A stretch of 64,000 nt of DNA from positions 1 to 64,000 of the forward strand of contig DOQR01000006.1 of assembly GCA_003514385.1 (NCBI GenBank), given 5' to 3'. The notes beneath the pieces are model-generated. The model was not told the DNA's origin. It saw only the letters and a program-made list of their open reading frames with translations, and did not search any database. Position 1 is the first letter of the stretch; every line of letters starts with the position of its first letter. The translations under genes were made by a program, and so were the position numbers. Of this stretch, positions 1-8,780 are shown in pieces. The DNA is from Oscillospiraceae bacterium (GTDB lineage Bacteria; Bacillota; Clostridia; Oscillospirales; Acutalibacteraceae).

Positions 1-24
1 CACTTAAAATTATGCACTCCAGCG

Positions 25-59
25 AAAAACCGGTGAATCCAACGGATTCATCGGTTTTT
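25..59. terminator. Rho-independent terminator, bidirectional
   Basis: A 16-bp stem with one G-T wobble and a 3-nt loop (AAC), flanked by an A-run on the left and a T-run on the right, so it could act on both strands. It probably ends a gene lying outside the left edge. Confidence 0.8.
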
Positions 60-531
60 ATTTATTTACGGATATTCATTTATATTTAATATCTTCTCAC
101 GACAGCAAAAGTATATCTCTAATTTACTATCCGTAAAGACATCCTGCATATTTCTGTTTCCAGTCCAGAGCCGCAGGCAGCACTTTCATTTACCAAAACC
201 GCACCCCGTTTATCAGGCATTGCAGCTTGACAAGCGGGGTGCGATTCACATTTACGGGGGATTACAGAAAAGATCATGTCAGACTGATTTTGTCTATTCG
301 TTCGAGCTCGTCGCTCGTAAAAGATATTCCATTATTTCTTTGCTTGACTTGTGGGGCAGATTTGAAACACAAAACTACATTACGGTTAACATTCTTCGAC
401 GATTAGACGCTTACAGGGTTTTTCATTTTGTCTAAAAAGCCAAGCGCAGCTGACGTAAAATCCATCGGCTGCACCTATATGTTTTTATATTATTCGGTTA
501 TGTCATCACATGGCTTTTTGAATAATATTGC
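60..531. other. Intergenic stretch, probably decayed DNA
   Basis: No convincing gene on either strand. On the minus strand about 274-366 reads ...NNGISFTSDELERIDKI followed closely by a stop. This resembles the C-terminal end of aldo/keto reductases (pattern N-x3-FTxEELxxIDxI). Stop codons and frame changes surround it, so it would be a relic at most. The rest shows nothing recognisable. Confidence 0.35.
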
Positions 532-3096
532 TCACATTTCAACGCTGTACACATATTTTCCGCTTGAAACTTCAAAGCTCTTTCCGTCGGGCAGCGTGAT
601 GACAGCGCTCGTGTTAAACGGAACATTAATCGAGAGGACAAAAACGCCGTTTTCAAAATTCCAATTGATTTTGATAGTTCCGCTCGAAAGCTTTTTGAAA
701 CATGACACGCTCGTGAGTCCGCCTCCGACGAGGGGTGCAACCTTAAATTTTTTGTAGCCCGGCTCAATCGCTTCGAGTCCCGCGACGCGCCTATATAACC
801 AATCGCCGACTGCACCGTTCGCATAATGGTTGAAAGAAACCATTCCTCCGCCGACAGCGTTTATCAGACCGCTTCCCGGATCTTTTCCGAGATTGACGGT
901 TCCATCGGGTCGAAGCGCGTCCCAACGCTCCCAAATTGACGTTCCCCCGGCTTTGACTTCATACAACCACGACGGGACGGTATCCTGAAGTAAAAGGTCA
1001 TATGCTTCATTTATATATCCGTTGTCCGAAAGGGCGAAAAGGAGATATGGTGTTCCGAGGAAGCCGGTGGAAAGATGATTATCGGCTTCTTTCACGAGTC
1101 TTAAAAGGTTTTCAGCATATTTTTTTCTTTCCTCTCCGCTCACCATTCCAAAATACAGCGGGCAAACATAGGCCGTTTGAAACTCATTTTTGAGCGTTCC
1201 TTTTTTGTCGGTAAAAACGTTCCGATATGCGTTTTCGATGCACTTTCGCTTTTCTTGAAACGCCTTAGCCTCCTCTTCAAAACCGAGAATGGTCGCAATT
1301 TTTGATGCGAGGGCGCAATCGTTGGCATAATATGCGGTTGAAATCCACTTCTTTTTTGCCATCCATCGCTTTTGATTTTCGTTCGGAGCGCACCAATCGC
1401 CGTAAGAAAATCCGTGCGACCAAATGTATCTATCTTCCCCCGATGAAAACGCCGCCGCTTTCTTTTCGACTCCCGAAAGATATCTTTTCATCATCGGATA
1501 AAACTTTTCAAGAATGGTTTTGTCCCCGCTGTTTTGATAAAGCGCCCACGGGACAAGGAAAACACAGTCGGACCAGCCGGCCGTAATCTTTGTTCCGCCG
1601 AAATGTTTGACCCGAGGAACAACGACGGGGATTCCTCCGTCTTTTGTCTGCTGTGCCTTCACATCAATAAGCCACTTTCTAAGAAAGCGGTTCATATTGA
1701 AGTTGAAACACGCCGTCGAAGCAAAAACGGAGATGTCGCCCGTCCAGCCGAGTCTTTCGTCGCGCTGAGGACAGTCGGTCGGGATCTCAAGGAAGTTTGA
1801 AAAACCGCTGTATCTTATATTCTTTTGAAGGCGGTTAATGCTTTCGTTGGAGCAGAAAAAGTCTCCCGTTTCCTCGTCAATCGAGGAAATAACCTTCATT
1901 CTGACCTTGACGTTTTCAGGCTCAATTCCGCAAAGCTCGGCATAACGAAAACCCATAAAGGTAAATTTCGGGCAGTAGGTCTCTTCTTCTCCGCCGCAAA
2001 CATATTCAAGCTTTGCTTTCGCCGAACGCAGCGGCTTCGTAAAAAGCTCGCCGTTCAAAAGAAACTCCGCATGTCGAGCGGTTATCCTCTGCCCTTTTCT
2101 CCCTTTAATTTCAAGTTCAAGAACTCCGGCGCAGTTTTGACCAAAATCATAGATATAGCCGTTTTGGCTTTTTTGAATCTCTTTCGGTTCGAGCGTTTCG
2201 ATTATTTTTGCAAATTTTCCGTACGATGCGACGAGGCGCGGAGAAATACGGGGCTTCTCTTTTTCGGCATTTTCAAAGATCGCCTTGCTCAAGGTTTTCG
2301 TTGCGTCGAATATCTCTCCGTTATAAAACGACACGTCTCTGACAGGCCCGTCAGCGGTGACGAGCCAGCTTTCGTCGGTTTTAATTTCGTCTTTTCGCCC
2401 ATCGTCATATTCGATTTGAACAAGTGCTTTGAGCGCGAGCCTGTCGGCGCCGAGCTTATTACTTCTATTCAGGCCGAAAATCCCGACCGCCCAACCGCCC
2501 GCAACGGTGAAGACCAATTCGTTTTTCTCTTCGAGAAACGGCGCAATGTCATAAACCTGATATTGAAGTCGGTCTTCAAAGCTCGTGAAACCGGGAGCAA
2601 AGCGGTCGTCGGAAATCTCCTTTCCGCAAAGCGTGAATGAATAAATTCCGAACGTGGTTGAATAAAGCCGCGCTTTTTTCACCTTACCCGAAAGCAAAAA
2701 CTGACGTTTGAAGACGAGCGGAATGGGGCTTTTTCTGAAACCGACATGATAGTTCGGCTTCGTTATCCACTCCGCAGGAAAATCACCGGAAAGAAAGCCC
2801 GTTTCAAACTCCGCCGTTTTTTCGGCTTTGTTTCCGTAATTGTCACAAACCGTCGCTTCTACCGTATAAACCGTGCACGGGAGAAGAGCTCTTCCGCCAT
2901 AAACGATATTGTCGACAGTAGAGCTTTGCTCTTCTGTCTGCCAAAGGACAGCTTCGTCACTTTTGACCTTGAGGGAATATGAAGAAATAAAAGCGTTTTC
3001 AAGCTCGTTTTCGGTTTCAAGAGTGAAGCGCGGATTTTCACTGTCTGTCACGGCAAAACCGCACAGATCATCGATTCGGATATTTTTAAGTTTCAT
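532..3096 (-). CDS. Alpha-L-rhamnosidase, GH78 family
   Basis: Predicted to release terminal L-rhamnose from plant or microbial glycans. The 854-residue protein has the usual GH78 layout: N-terminal beta domains, then a catalytic (alpha/alpha)6 barrel, then a C-terminal beta domain. Around residues 442-455 it carries the family motif DCPQRDERLGWTGD with the general-acid region. Around residue 723 it carries SIWERWDAL, whose Glu fits the catalytic base. No signal peptide is seen, so it should act in the cytoplasm on imported oligosaccharides. The start at 3096 was chosen because translation from further upstream would run through the transporter gene; a purine-rich GGGAGACGGCGG precedes it. 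It overlaps the end of the upstream symporter gene by 11 bp, so the two are surely co-transcribed. Confidence 0.9.
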   Translation of the reverse strand: MKLKNIRIDDLCGFAVTDSENPRFTLETENELENAFISSYSLKVKSDEAVLWQTEEQSSTVDNIVYGGRALLPCTVYTVEATVCDNYGNKAEKTAEFETGFLSGDFPAEWITKPNYHVGFRKSPIPLVFKRQFLLSGKVKKARLYSTTFGIYSFTLCGKEISDDRFAPGFTSFEDRLQYQVYDIAPFLEEKNELVFTVAGGWAVGIFGLNRSNKLGADRLALKALVQIEYDDGRKDEIKTDESWLVTADGPVRDVSFYNGEIFDATKTLSKAIFENAEKEKPRISPRLVASYGKFAKIIETLEPKEIQKSQNGYIYDFGQNCAGVLELEIKGRKGQRITARHAEFLLNGELFTKPLRSAKAKLEYVCGGEEETYCPKFTFMGFRYAELCGIEPENVKVRMKVISSIDEETGDFFCSNESINRLQKNIRYSGFSNFLEIPTDCPQRDERLGWTGDISVFASTACFNFNMNRFLRKWLIDVKAQQTKDGGIPVVVPRVKHFGGTKITAGWSDCVFLVPWALYQNSGDKTILEKFYPMMKRYLSGVEKKAAAFSSGEDRYIWSHGFSYGDWCAPNENQKRWMAKKKWISTAYYANDCALASKIATILGFEEEAKAFQEKRKCIENAYRNVFTDKKGTLKNEFQTAYVCPLYFGMVSGEERKKYAENLLRLVKEADNHLSTGFLGTPYLLFALSDNGYINEAYDLLLQDTVPSWLYEVKAGGTSIWERWDALRPDGTVNLGKDPGSGLINAVGGGMVSFNHYANGAVGDWLYRRVAGLEAIEPGYKKFKVAPLVGGGLTSVSCFKKLSSGTIKINWNFENGVFVLSINVPFNTSAVITLPDGKSFEVSSGKYVYSVEM

Positions 3097-4489
3097 TTTC
3101 CGCCGTCTCCCGTCTTTCCGAAAGCACCGCCTGAATTTTTTCGGCTTCTTCATTGTTGATTCTGTAAAGCAACAAGAATACAATCGCACCAACAAAAACC
3201 ACTATACCCGGAATCAATCCGTCAGCAAGGCTGAGGCCTAACTTTGTGTATGAGCCGTCGCCGTTTGCTGTCCATGAAAGAACATAAAGCGAAAAAGCAG
3301 CGCCTATTCCGTTGCTGATTTTTGTAATCATTGAGGTCGCTGCGGCAATCACGCCCTCAGCACGCAGGCCGAGCTTGTAGTCCACATAGTCGATATTATC
3401 CGCCTGAATCGAATAATACAAAAGCTGTGCAAAGCTTGTTCCGCAGCTGCAAATTACGCTTGAGACGCAGGCGGCGACAAGGCCGCTCGTTTTGTCGTTG
3501 ACCGCAACAAGGCGAACGAGACAACCGATCGCCGTGACGATCATTCCGCAAACATAAATCCTGCGCTTTCCAATCTTTTTCGCGAGCGGAACGGCAAGCA
3601 ATGAGACGGGACCGCCGACAATTGCGACCGTATTCATAATCGTGAGCTTTCCGATCGAGCCGAGCGCGTGCGTTGCATAATATGGATTCGACGTTGCAAC
3701 GAACGCAAGTCCCGTCTGAACAATGAGTCCGCCGATAAAGAAAGCGATAATCGGCTTCAATTTAATGATTCTTAAAACATCCTTTGCTTTATATCCGGCA
3801 TCCTTGAGCGGTTCGACTCGCTGATGAATGCCCGTGATTCCGCCGAGCGAGCACGAAAGGATGATTCCCATAGCAAGCAGATTCATAATATTATAGCCCT
3901 TGACGGAAGAGTTGAACTTTGCGAAAACAATAGGAGCTATGAGGTTGAGTCCACCGCCGAGACCGTAAGCAAAATTTTTTAGCATTGCAAGGAAATTTCG
4001 CTCCTCCATATCGTTTGTCATTACAGGAAGCATACTGTTGAGTGAAATGTCCATAACGGGGAAGGTCACACCGAGAAGCATATATGAAATATAGGCAACC
4101 ATAACCTTCATCGAGTCCGAAACATATGCCGGACCCATCCATACCACGGCATAGTTCAAGGTGCAGATGATCGTTCCGACAATAAGAATTCGTCTGAATT
4201 TTCCGAACTTTGAGTTTGGCGCTCTGTCAATGAAATAACCGATGAACGGGTCATTCACTCCGTCAAAAACTCTTGCGATTAAAAACATTGTTCCGACGAC
4301 CTTTGCGTCCATACCGAGTGTGTCGGTATAGAAAATCGAAAGGTATGCGTTGACCATGGTCATTATAGGGATGTTTCCGAGGTTCACGAAGAAATATGCC
4401 ACTCGTTCCTTCCAAAGCGGCTTATTCCCGAGCTGAAGCGTGGCACCCAATCCGGAAAGCTTTGATTTCTTTTCTTGGTTTTCTTTCAT
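3086..4489 (-). CDS. GPH-type sugar:cation symporter (MFS)
   Basis: A 467-residue, roughly 12-helix membrane transporter of the glycoside-pentoside-hexuronide family (MelB/UidB-like). The evidence is the N-terminal LGNIPIMTMVNAYLSIFYTD region, the DGVNDPFIGYFIDR segment typical of the family's first cytoplasmic loop (Asp-rich cation/sugar site), and LGxRAEGVIAAATSMITKISNGIG late in the protein split across two helices. Start MKENQEKKSK was chosen because AAGGAA lies upstream and because the extra upstream residues are not family-like. It is first in an operon with the rhamnosidase, so its likely cargo is a rhamnose-containing oligosaccharide; that is inferred from context only. Confidence 0.88.
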   Translation of the reverse strand: MKENQEKKSKLSGLGATLQLGNKPLWKERVAYFFVNLGNIPIMTMVNAYLSIFYTDTLGMDAKVVGTMFLIARVFDGVNDPFIGYFIDRAPNSKFGKFRRILIVGTIICTLNYAVVWMGPAYVSDSMKVMVAYISYMLLGVTFPVMDISLNSMLPVMTNDMEERNFLAMLKNFAYGLGGGLNLIAPIVFAKFNSSVKGYNIMNLLAMGIILSCSLGGITGIHQRVEPLKDAGYKAKDVLRIIKLKPIIAFFIGGLIVQTGLAFVATSNPYYATHALGSIGKLTIMNTVAIVGGPVSLLAVPLAKKIGKRRIYVCGMIVTAIGCLVRLVAVNDKTSGLVAACVSSVICSCGTSFAQLLYYSIQADNIDYVDYKLGLRAEGVIAAATSMITKISNGIGAAFSLYVLSWTANGDGSYTKLGLSLADGLIPGIVVFVGAIVFLLLYRINNEEAEKIQAVLSERRETAENET

Positions 4490-5100
4490 TGTTATGACCG
4501 TTCCTTTCCGCTGCGTGTAAGACACAAAAGGCTCGGAAAGCCTTGCACCGTAACACAGCATTAAAAATCTGTGTTGAGACATGCTTGAGAATTTATATTC
4601 ATTGCAGAGTACGTGGATGTGAGTGGGCACAGCGAAAGCTGAACCGCATTGTTGTGTGTATCAACTGCTCTTTCAAGCACAAATTACATTATTACTCCTA
4701 TATTCAACAACGCATCTTTTCAATAAAAAGAAAAAGGCGGCAAAAAATTATGATTTATCTTTCCTCTTCATCGGAATTGTAACATATCGTTGTGATTATT
4801 TCCACCACTTTCTGAAGAAATATCCGCAATAAAAATCGCAATCAGCGCCTCGAAATGCTGCATAAGACATTTCGAGGCGCTGTTCATTCTTTTTATTCTA
4901 AATATTGCCGGTCGAATGTCACCCCGCATTTGAATTTTATTTGCATATATTATCGCAGATGGTTATCCTATCGACCGTCTGCTTGATGATGAAGCCGTTC
5001 TGTACATCCGACACTGCATCTTTATTATTTTCTGTATTTTTTGATTAACTGCTAAGAATCGCATTTTTACTTTAAAATTTCGATTTTCCTCAAGTTCCAA
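4490..5100. other. Intergenic region between symporter and AraC relic
   Basis: Holds the symporter leader and a strong hairpin (listed separately). A short plus-strand stretch near 4940-5010 reads like protein (ADGYPIDRLLDDEAVLYIRH) but has no start or continuation, so it may be another relic. No intact gene is present. Confidence 0.4.
4843..4882. terminator. Rho-independent terminator hairpin
   Basis: Perfect 15-bp stem CAGCGCCTCGAAATG with a 10-nt loop, followed by a T-rich run on the plus side and GATTTTTATT on the minus side. It would terminate minus-strand transcription from the feoA/AraC side before the symporter promoter. Confidence 0.75.
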
Positions 5101-5268
5101 TCACTTTTCGTTGTGAACATTCCTGTATTCATTCGGCGTCATACCCGTAGACTTTTTAAACACGGTTTGGAAATACGCCTGACTTGAAAAGCAAAGATGA
5201 GTGCTGATCTCCGACAGACTTCGGTTGGAGTATCTGAGAAGCCTTTTGGCGTCTCTTAGACGGAGACA
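5101..5268 (-). pseudogene. AraC-family regulator, C-terminal HTH fragment
   Basis: The minus strand encodes about 55 residues ending in a stop at 5101 that match the second helix-turn-helix of AraC regulators: ISTHLCFSSQAYFQTVFKKS followed by TGMTPNEYRN. The reading frame is closed by TAA at about 5266 and no N-terminal part exists. Only the DNA-binding tail of a protein normally about 250-300 residues long survives. It directly abuts the truncated feoB, so one deletion may have removed the middle of both genes. It may once have regulated the rhamnosidase/symporter operon, as AraC proteins often flank such genes. Confidence 0.85.
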
Positions 5269-5302
5269 TTATTTTTATCCGCGCCAGCGTCTATAAGCAG
5301 CT

Positions 5303-5443
5303 TTAATATGCGCCTTTTATCGCGCCCATCTTCTGATCGACTGTGACGCCTGGAAAGTTTCCGACATGCTGATTAGAGCCTGTCAGTGCATTAAAGAGAG
5401 TTGTCTTTCCGCAGTTTTGATTACCTACGAGAGCAAATATCAT
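5303..5443 (-). pseudogene. feoB: Truncated ferrous iron transporter FeoB (GTPase N-terminus only)
   Basis: Reads [20 protein letters not shown], then [20 protein letters not shown], then a stop after 46 codons. This is the FeoB G1 (GNQNCGKTT) and switch I/G2 region (NFPGVTVDQ). A full FeoB has about 700-800 residues with a G domain and a large membrane domain, all missing here. Its ATG overlaps the feoA stop as ATGA, so the original feoA-feoB coupling is intact. Another frame across the breakpoint reads KLLIDAGADKN, which may mark foreign sequence joined in. The remnant cannot transport iron. Confidence 0.9.
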
Positions 5444-5676
5444 TTTGCGTCCTCCTCGGCTCTGACTTCTATCTTTTTCGCATCGTCAACGCGGAGCGTC
5501 AGCTCATAGCCGCGCACCATTATCTCTATCGGATCGCCCATCGGCGCGACCTTCTGAAGCGTCACGCGGGTATGCGGGATGAGTCCCATATAGAGCAATC
5601 TGCATCTGAGCGCGCCCTCGCCGCCGACGGCGGTTATGACGGCACTCTCTCCTACTTTCAGTTCATTTAGCGTCAT
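5440..5676 (-). CDS. feoA: Ferrous iron transport protein A
   Basis: A 78-residue SH3-like FeoA protein: [20 protein letters not shown] at the start, the conserved [15 protein letters not shown] core, and [20 protein letters not shown] at the end. FeoA normally binds FeoB and supports Fe(II) uptake at the membrane. The start has AAGGA 8-9 nt upstream. FeoB is truncated immediately downstream, so this intact-looking gene is either orphaned, serves a FeoB elsewhere, or is on its way out. Confidence 0.9.
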   Translation of the reverse strand: MTLNELKVGESAVITAVGGEGALRCRLLYMGLIPHTRVTLQKVAPMGDPIEIMVRGYELTLRVDDAKKIEVRAEEDAK

Positions 5677-5775
5677 ATTATCCTTCCGGAAAAGTCAGCC
5701 TTGCTTAATTTTAGTTTTACACTTCAAGTAAACGCTTGTCAAGAAATCGAGACAGAAAGACGGCAAAAAATCCTG

Positions 5776-5805
5776 CCCCGCCGACGGTTCGCACAGTCGG
5801 CGGGG
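5776..5805 (-). terminator. Rho-independent terminator of the envelope cluster
   Basis: 10-bp perfect stem CCCCGCCGAC/GTCGGCGGGG with a 10-nt loop, followed on the minus strand by CAGGATTTTTTG. It lies just past the last gene of the long minus-strand cluster. Confidence 0.8.
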
Positions 5806-5863
5806 CGGGTTCGTTTAATCGGAAGATTTTCTTTTTTGCTGCCGTTTTAAAGCAGGGCGCAGT

Positions 5864-6271
5864 TTACGCACGCTCGAGTATCATCGTGCCGAGGTTATAG
5901 AGAAGGCAGTCATCCGGCAGAAGTGAAATCTCCGCAAAGGAATCAACCTTTTCGCCCAACACCTCGCCTTGAATCCCGGTGTCATAGTAGAACTTTCCGT
6001 CTTCTTCCTTCCATACGGTACTCTCCAAAACCGCATATCCGTTTTCGCGGATGTCCGCGCCCTGCTTTTTCGCCTCTTCGCGCACCTCTTCGGGCACGAA
6101 TAAGAGCGTGCTGAGCGTTCCGTCCGGTGCAAATTCCATGATATATTTGCACATCTGGACGATTTCGGCATACATATCGTTATCGACCTGACTGTCTGCC
6201 GTAAAGACTTTCTCGCCGTCCGGGGTAACCAAATGCATTTCCCTGACTTTCCAAAGTCCGCAAATATCCAT
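5864..6271 (-). CDS. Conserved hypothetical protein, lipocalin-like size
   Basis: A soluble 135-residue acidic protein with no signal peptide: MDICGLWKVREMHLVTPDGE, then alternating short beta segments. The opening GLWKV... is typical of small calycin/lipocalin-like proteins, which begin with a G-x-W strand, but I cannot assign a family. RBS AGGAGGG lies 8 nt before the ATG. It is the last gene of the minus-strand envelope cluster, 15 bp after its neighbour and just before a terminator. Confidence 0.75.
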   Translation of the reverse strand: MDICGLWKVREMHLVTPDGEKVFTADSQVDNDMYAEIVQMCKYIMEFAPDGTLSTLLFVPEEVREEAKKQGADIRENGYAVLESTVWKEEDGKFYYDTGIQGEVLGEKVDSFAEISLLPDDCLLYNLGTMILERA

Positions 6272-6286
6272 ATTATTTCCCTCCTG

Positions 6287-6856
6287 TTATGCCCACGGGT
6301 CGGCTTCCTTCGGGGTGCGCACGCCTGTCAGCAGGTACTGCTCCCACAGGAACCACTTGCCATCGGAGCCGCGCTGGCGCATCTTAATGGGACGGGGATC
6401 GTCCGCACCGCCGCAGGGAATGAACAGCTTCATGTAGTCCTTCTCCTCGCCGGATACGTGATTGCTCTCAATGATGATTGTATAGGGCTGAGAGGGAGTG
6501 TAGTTATTGTCGGGCGTTGCGCCTACGAAGTAGGTGAACGGGAGATAGGTCTTGCCGTCGCGGAAGCGGTCGTTGAGGAAGGATATCTCCTGACCGTTGA
6601 GCGGACGGGGACCTCTGAGCCAGTTGAGCATCTCAAGGCCGATATTCTTATCCGCCGCATAGGCGCAGAGGGCAAGGACGGTCAGAGCCGCCGTCTTAAA
6701 CGGTGTGTCAAGGCTCGCCTCGGGGAGCGCCTGCATTTCGGCAAGGCTCTCGGGCAGAGAAGCGAAGGTGAACTTCTCTCTCTTGTTGCCTATCGACTGT
6801 ATGGCAGAGGTCGCCGCCTGCTGCGCCGTGCTCTTAAGCTTATCAAATATACTCAT
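6287..6856 (-). CDS. Hypothetical protein of a Clostridia family
   Basis: 189 residues, soluble. It begins MSIFDKLKSTAQQAATSAIQ, an amphipathic helix that may associate with membrane. A helical part (residues about 45-85, LTVLALCAYAADKNIGLEML) and a beta-rich C-terminal part with YTIIIESN and YMKLFIPCGGADDPRPIKMR follow. The last residues KWFLWEQYLLTGVRTPKEAD look conserved in kind. I recall similar proteins beside TPM and zinc-ribbon genes in gut Clostridia (possibly the DUF6935 family, unverified). Strong RBS AAGGAGAG. Function unknown. Confidence 0.75.
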   Translation of the reverse strand: MSIFDKLKSTAQQAATSAIQSIGNKREKFTFASLPESLAEMQALPEASLDTPFKTAALTVLALCAYAADKNIGLEMLNWLRGPRPLNGQEISFLNDRFRDGKTYLPFTYFVGATPDNNYTPSQPYTIIIESNHVSGEEKDYMKLFIPCGGADDPRPIKMRQRGSDGKWFLWEQYLLTGVRTPKEADPWA

Positions 6857-6878
6857 ATAATCTCTCCTTTTTCAAATG

Positions 6879-7916
6879 CTATTGCTTCTTTTTCCTGAGG
6901 GCAACCGCCACTCCGGCTATTATGCCGCCTATTGCAAGGCAGGCTATCGCTATCAGGACAACCGCTTTCACGGAGAATGTTTTCCCCGTGCTGTCCTGCT
7001 TCGCGGTCGTGGTGGACTCGACAGAGCCGGGCTCGCCTATATCGGTTTCCATACCGACTGCGCTTTCGTCCGGCGCCTTAACGCTGTCCGGCTCAGAGGT
7101 CTTTTGAACCCCGGAGGTTTTATCCGCGCCCGGGGTCACCGGGGCGGGTTTCTGCGTCGGAGCAGGCTTCTGTGTTGCAGTCGGCTTCTGTGTCGGCGCG
7201 GCCTTTTCGACTACCGTGACGGGAATGACGCTCGAATACGCCTTACCGCCGAGCTTTGTCTCAACATAGCAGACATAGTAGCGCGTCCCGGCCTTTTCCG
7301 TGTCGCAGACGAGAATAGGATCTTTCTCCGAGTACCCCTCGTTCGCGCCTATGGCAACAATATCCTTGAGCTTGCCGGTAGTTGTTTCATACCATAAATA
7401 TGACTTAACCTCGTCACCGTCCGATGCCTTGGCGTCGCAGTAGAGCTTGAGGACCTTGCCCTTTTCCACTCTGACCGACGCCGACACTTTAAGCTCCGGC
7501 GGGAACTTGCTTCCTCCTACGGAGATATAAGCCCTCGCCGAGGTCACGCTGCCGGTTTTGTTCGAGACGATACAGTAGATTTCCGCCCCGTCAAGGGCGC
7601 TCCCGATACCGTTGATAAAGAAAGTATTACCTTTATCGTTCGAGCCGTAGCCGCTTCCGACAACACCGTCCTGCCACGGATGACCCTCGGCAAAGGACTT
7701 GTTGGTGTCATATGTAACGCCCTTGTACACGATGAACCAATGGTAGGAAAGATTATCTCCCGCTGCCTCTACACTCCAAGATGCCACACTGTTTTCCGGG
7801 AAGGTTCCGTTCTGCGGCTGACGGGTAATCACTATATTCCCCGCAGCAAGCGACGGGGTTAACGCAAATGTCGCTAAGATGAGAATGAAGATTAAAACTG
7901 CTGTTGCTTTTTTCAT
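6879..7916 (-). CDS. Ig-like surface protein anchored by a C-terminal helix
   Basis: 345 residues. A signal peptide (MKKATAVLIFILILATFALT, cut near LAAG) leads into two Ig-like segments of about 90 residues each. The first has WSVEAAGDNLSYHWFIVYKG and a Cys-containing strand AEIYCIVSN; the second has LKLYCDAKASDGDEVKSYLW and YYVCYVETK. A Pro/Thr/Lys linker with repeated APTQKP follows (about residues 238-262). One transmembrane helix (VLIAIACLAIGGIIAGVAVA) and a RKKKQ tail end it. It should sit outside the cell, tethered to the membrane. The ATG at 7916 fits GAGG at proper spacing better than the GTG six bases upstream. Confidence 0.82.
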   Translation of the reverse strand: MKKATAVLIFILILATFALTPSLAAGNIVITRQPQNGTFPENSVASWSVEAAGDNLSYHWFIVYKGVTYDTNKSFAEGHPWQDGVVGSGYGSNDKGNTFFINGIGSALDGAEIYCIVSNKTGSVTSARAYISVGGSKFPPELKVSASVRVEKGKVLKLYCDAKASDGDEVKSYLWYETTTGKLKDIVAIGANEGYSEKDPILVCDTEKAGTRYYVCYVETKLGGKAYSSVIPVTVVEKAAPTQKPTATQKPAPTQKPAPVTPGADKTSGVQKTSEPDSVKAPDESAVGMETDIGEPGSVESTTTAKQDSTGKTFSVKAVVLIAIACLAIGGIIAGVAVALRKKKQ

Positions 7917-7942
7917 AGACACCTCGCTTTTTTTGCGGCGGC

Positions 7943-8767
7943 TCAGAACTTACCGCCTCCGCCGCCGTGTGTCTCTCCGGAGGAAGATGTATGCGTACTG
8001 CTTCCGCCGGAGCTGCCGCTGTCAGTATTCTTCGGTTTTGCCGTGCGCGTAACGGTATTGTACAGGAACGTATCCCTGCTCTCCGTTATATTAAGGCTGC
8101 CGCTCTTCATATAGTCGCCTGCCGCCGCCTGGAAGCGCACTGTCTTGAGCTGTGCCTTCATCCTGCCGACTATAAACATTGCAAGGCCGATGCCCACCAA
8201 AATCGAGATCACAATCCAAACTATCGAAAGAGGTCCCTTGGGCAGATTGCTCTTGTCGTAGGGCTCTCCCTCTCTCGACTTTGTGATGAAATCATCGGAG
8301 AGCTCGGCAAAGGTGTTGAATGCAGCGGCATAGTTGCCGTCACCCAAATCCTCTACCATCTGCTCACCGATATACTGGATTCCGGCATCCGTAAACGCGG
8401 TTATGCCGTAGCCGCAGGTGGATATCCACCAGTCGCGGTCCTCCATGCTGACGAGGAACAGCAAACCGTCTCTTTTTTCTCCGTAGCCGTATTTGCAATA
8501 ATCATAGATATCGTCGGCATATTCCATGGGCTTTTTGCCGTCCAACGTATTGGTCGTCACGACTATTACATCCATTTTCTGACGTTCGCTGAGCTCGTCG
8601 AGCGTTTTTATAAGGGCTTCTCTCTCGCTTTCCGAGAGGAGCTTCGCCATATCCTGAACGCGCTCGTATTCGCTTACAAAGCCGTCCGCATCCACCGCAA
8701 AAGCCGGGATAACCGTGCAGAAACAGAGGGCAAGGACAAATATCATCGCAAGTATTCTCTTTTTCAT
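7943..8767 (-). CDS. TPM-domain membrane protein (YgcG/YdjH-like)
   Basis: 274 residues. A signal peptide (MKKRILAMIFVLALCFCTVI...AFA) leads into a TPM domain of about 130 residues (VQDMAKLLSESEREALIKTL, MDVIVVTTNTLDGK, DGLLFLVSMEDRDWWISTCG). A transmembrane helix near residue 185 (VWIVISILVGIGLAMFIVG) and a cytoplasmic tail ending in Ser-rich sequence and HGGGGGKF follow. The Gly-rich end is typical of YgcG-type TPM proteins. Some TPM domains have phosphatase activity or act in membrane protein turnover. In B. subtilis, YdjH (TPM) works with YdjG and YdjI. Perfect AAAGGAGG sets the start. It lies 13 bp after the zinc-ribbon gene. Confidence 0.88.
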   Translation of the reverse strand: MKKRILAMIFVLALCFCTVIPAFAVDADGFVSEYERVQDMAKLLSESEREALIKTLDELSERQKMDVIVVTTNTLDGKKPMEYADDIYDYCKYGYGEKRDGLLFLVSMEDRDWWISTCGYGITAFTDAGIQYIGEQMVEDLGDGNYAAAFNTFAELSDDFITKSREGEPYDKSNLPKGPLSIVWIVISILVGIGLAMFIVGRMKAQLKTVRFQAAAGDYMKSGSLNITESRDTFLYNTVTRTAKPKNTDSGSSGGSSTHTSSSGETHGGGGGKF

Positions 8768-8780
8768 CGTTATCCCTCCT

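Noticed and set aside
1825..2640. Long open frame on the strand opposite the rhamnosidase
   Set aside because: It lies fully within a well-supported GH78 gene and its translation is low-quality, Phe/Arg-rich shadow sequence.
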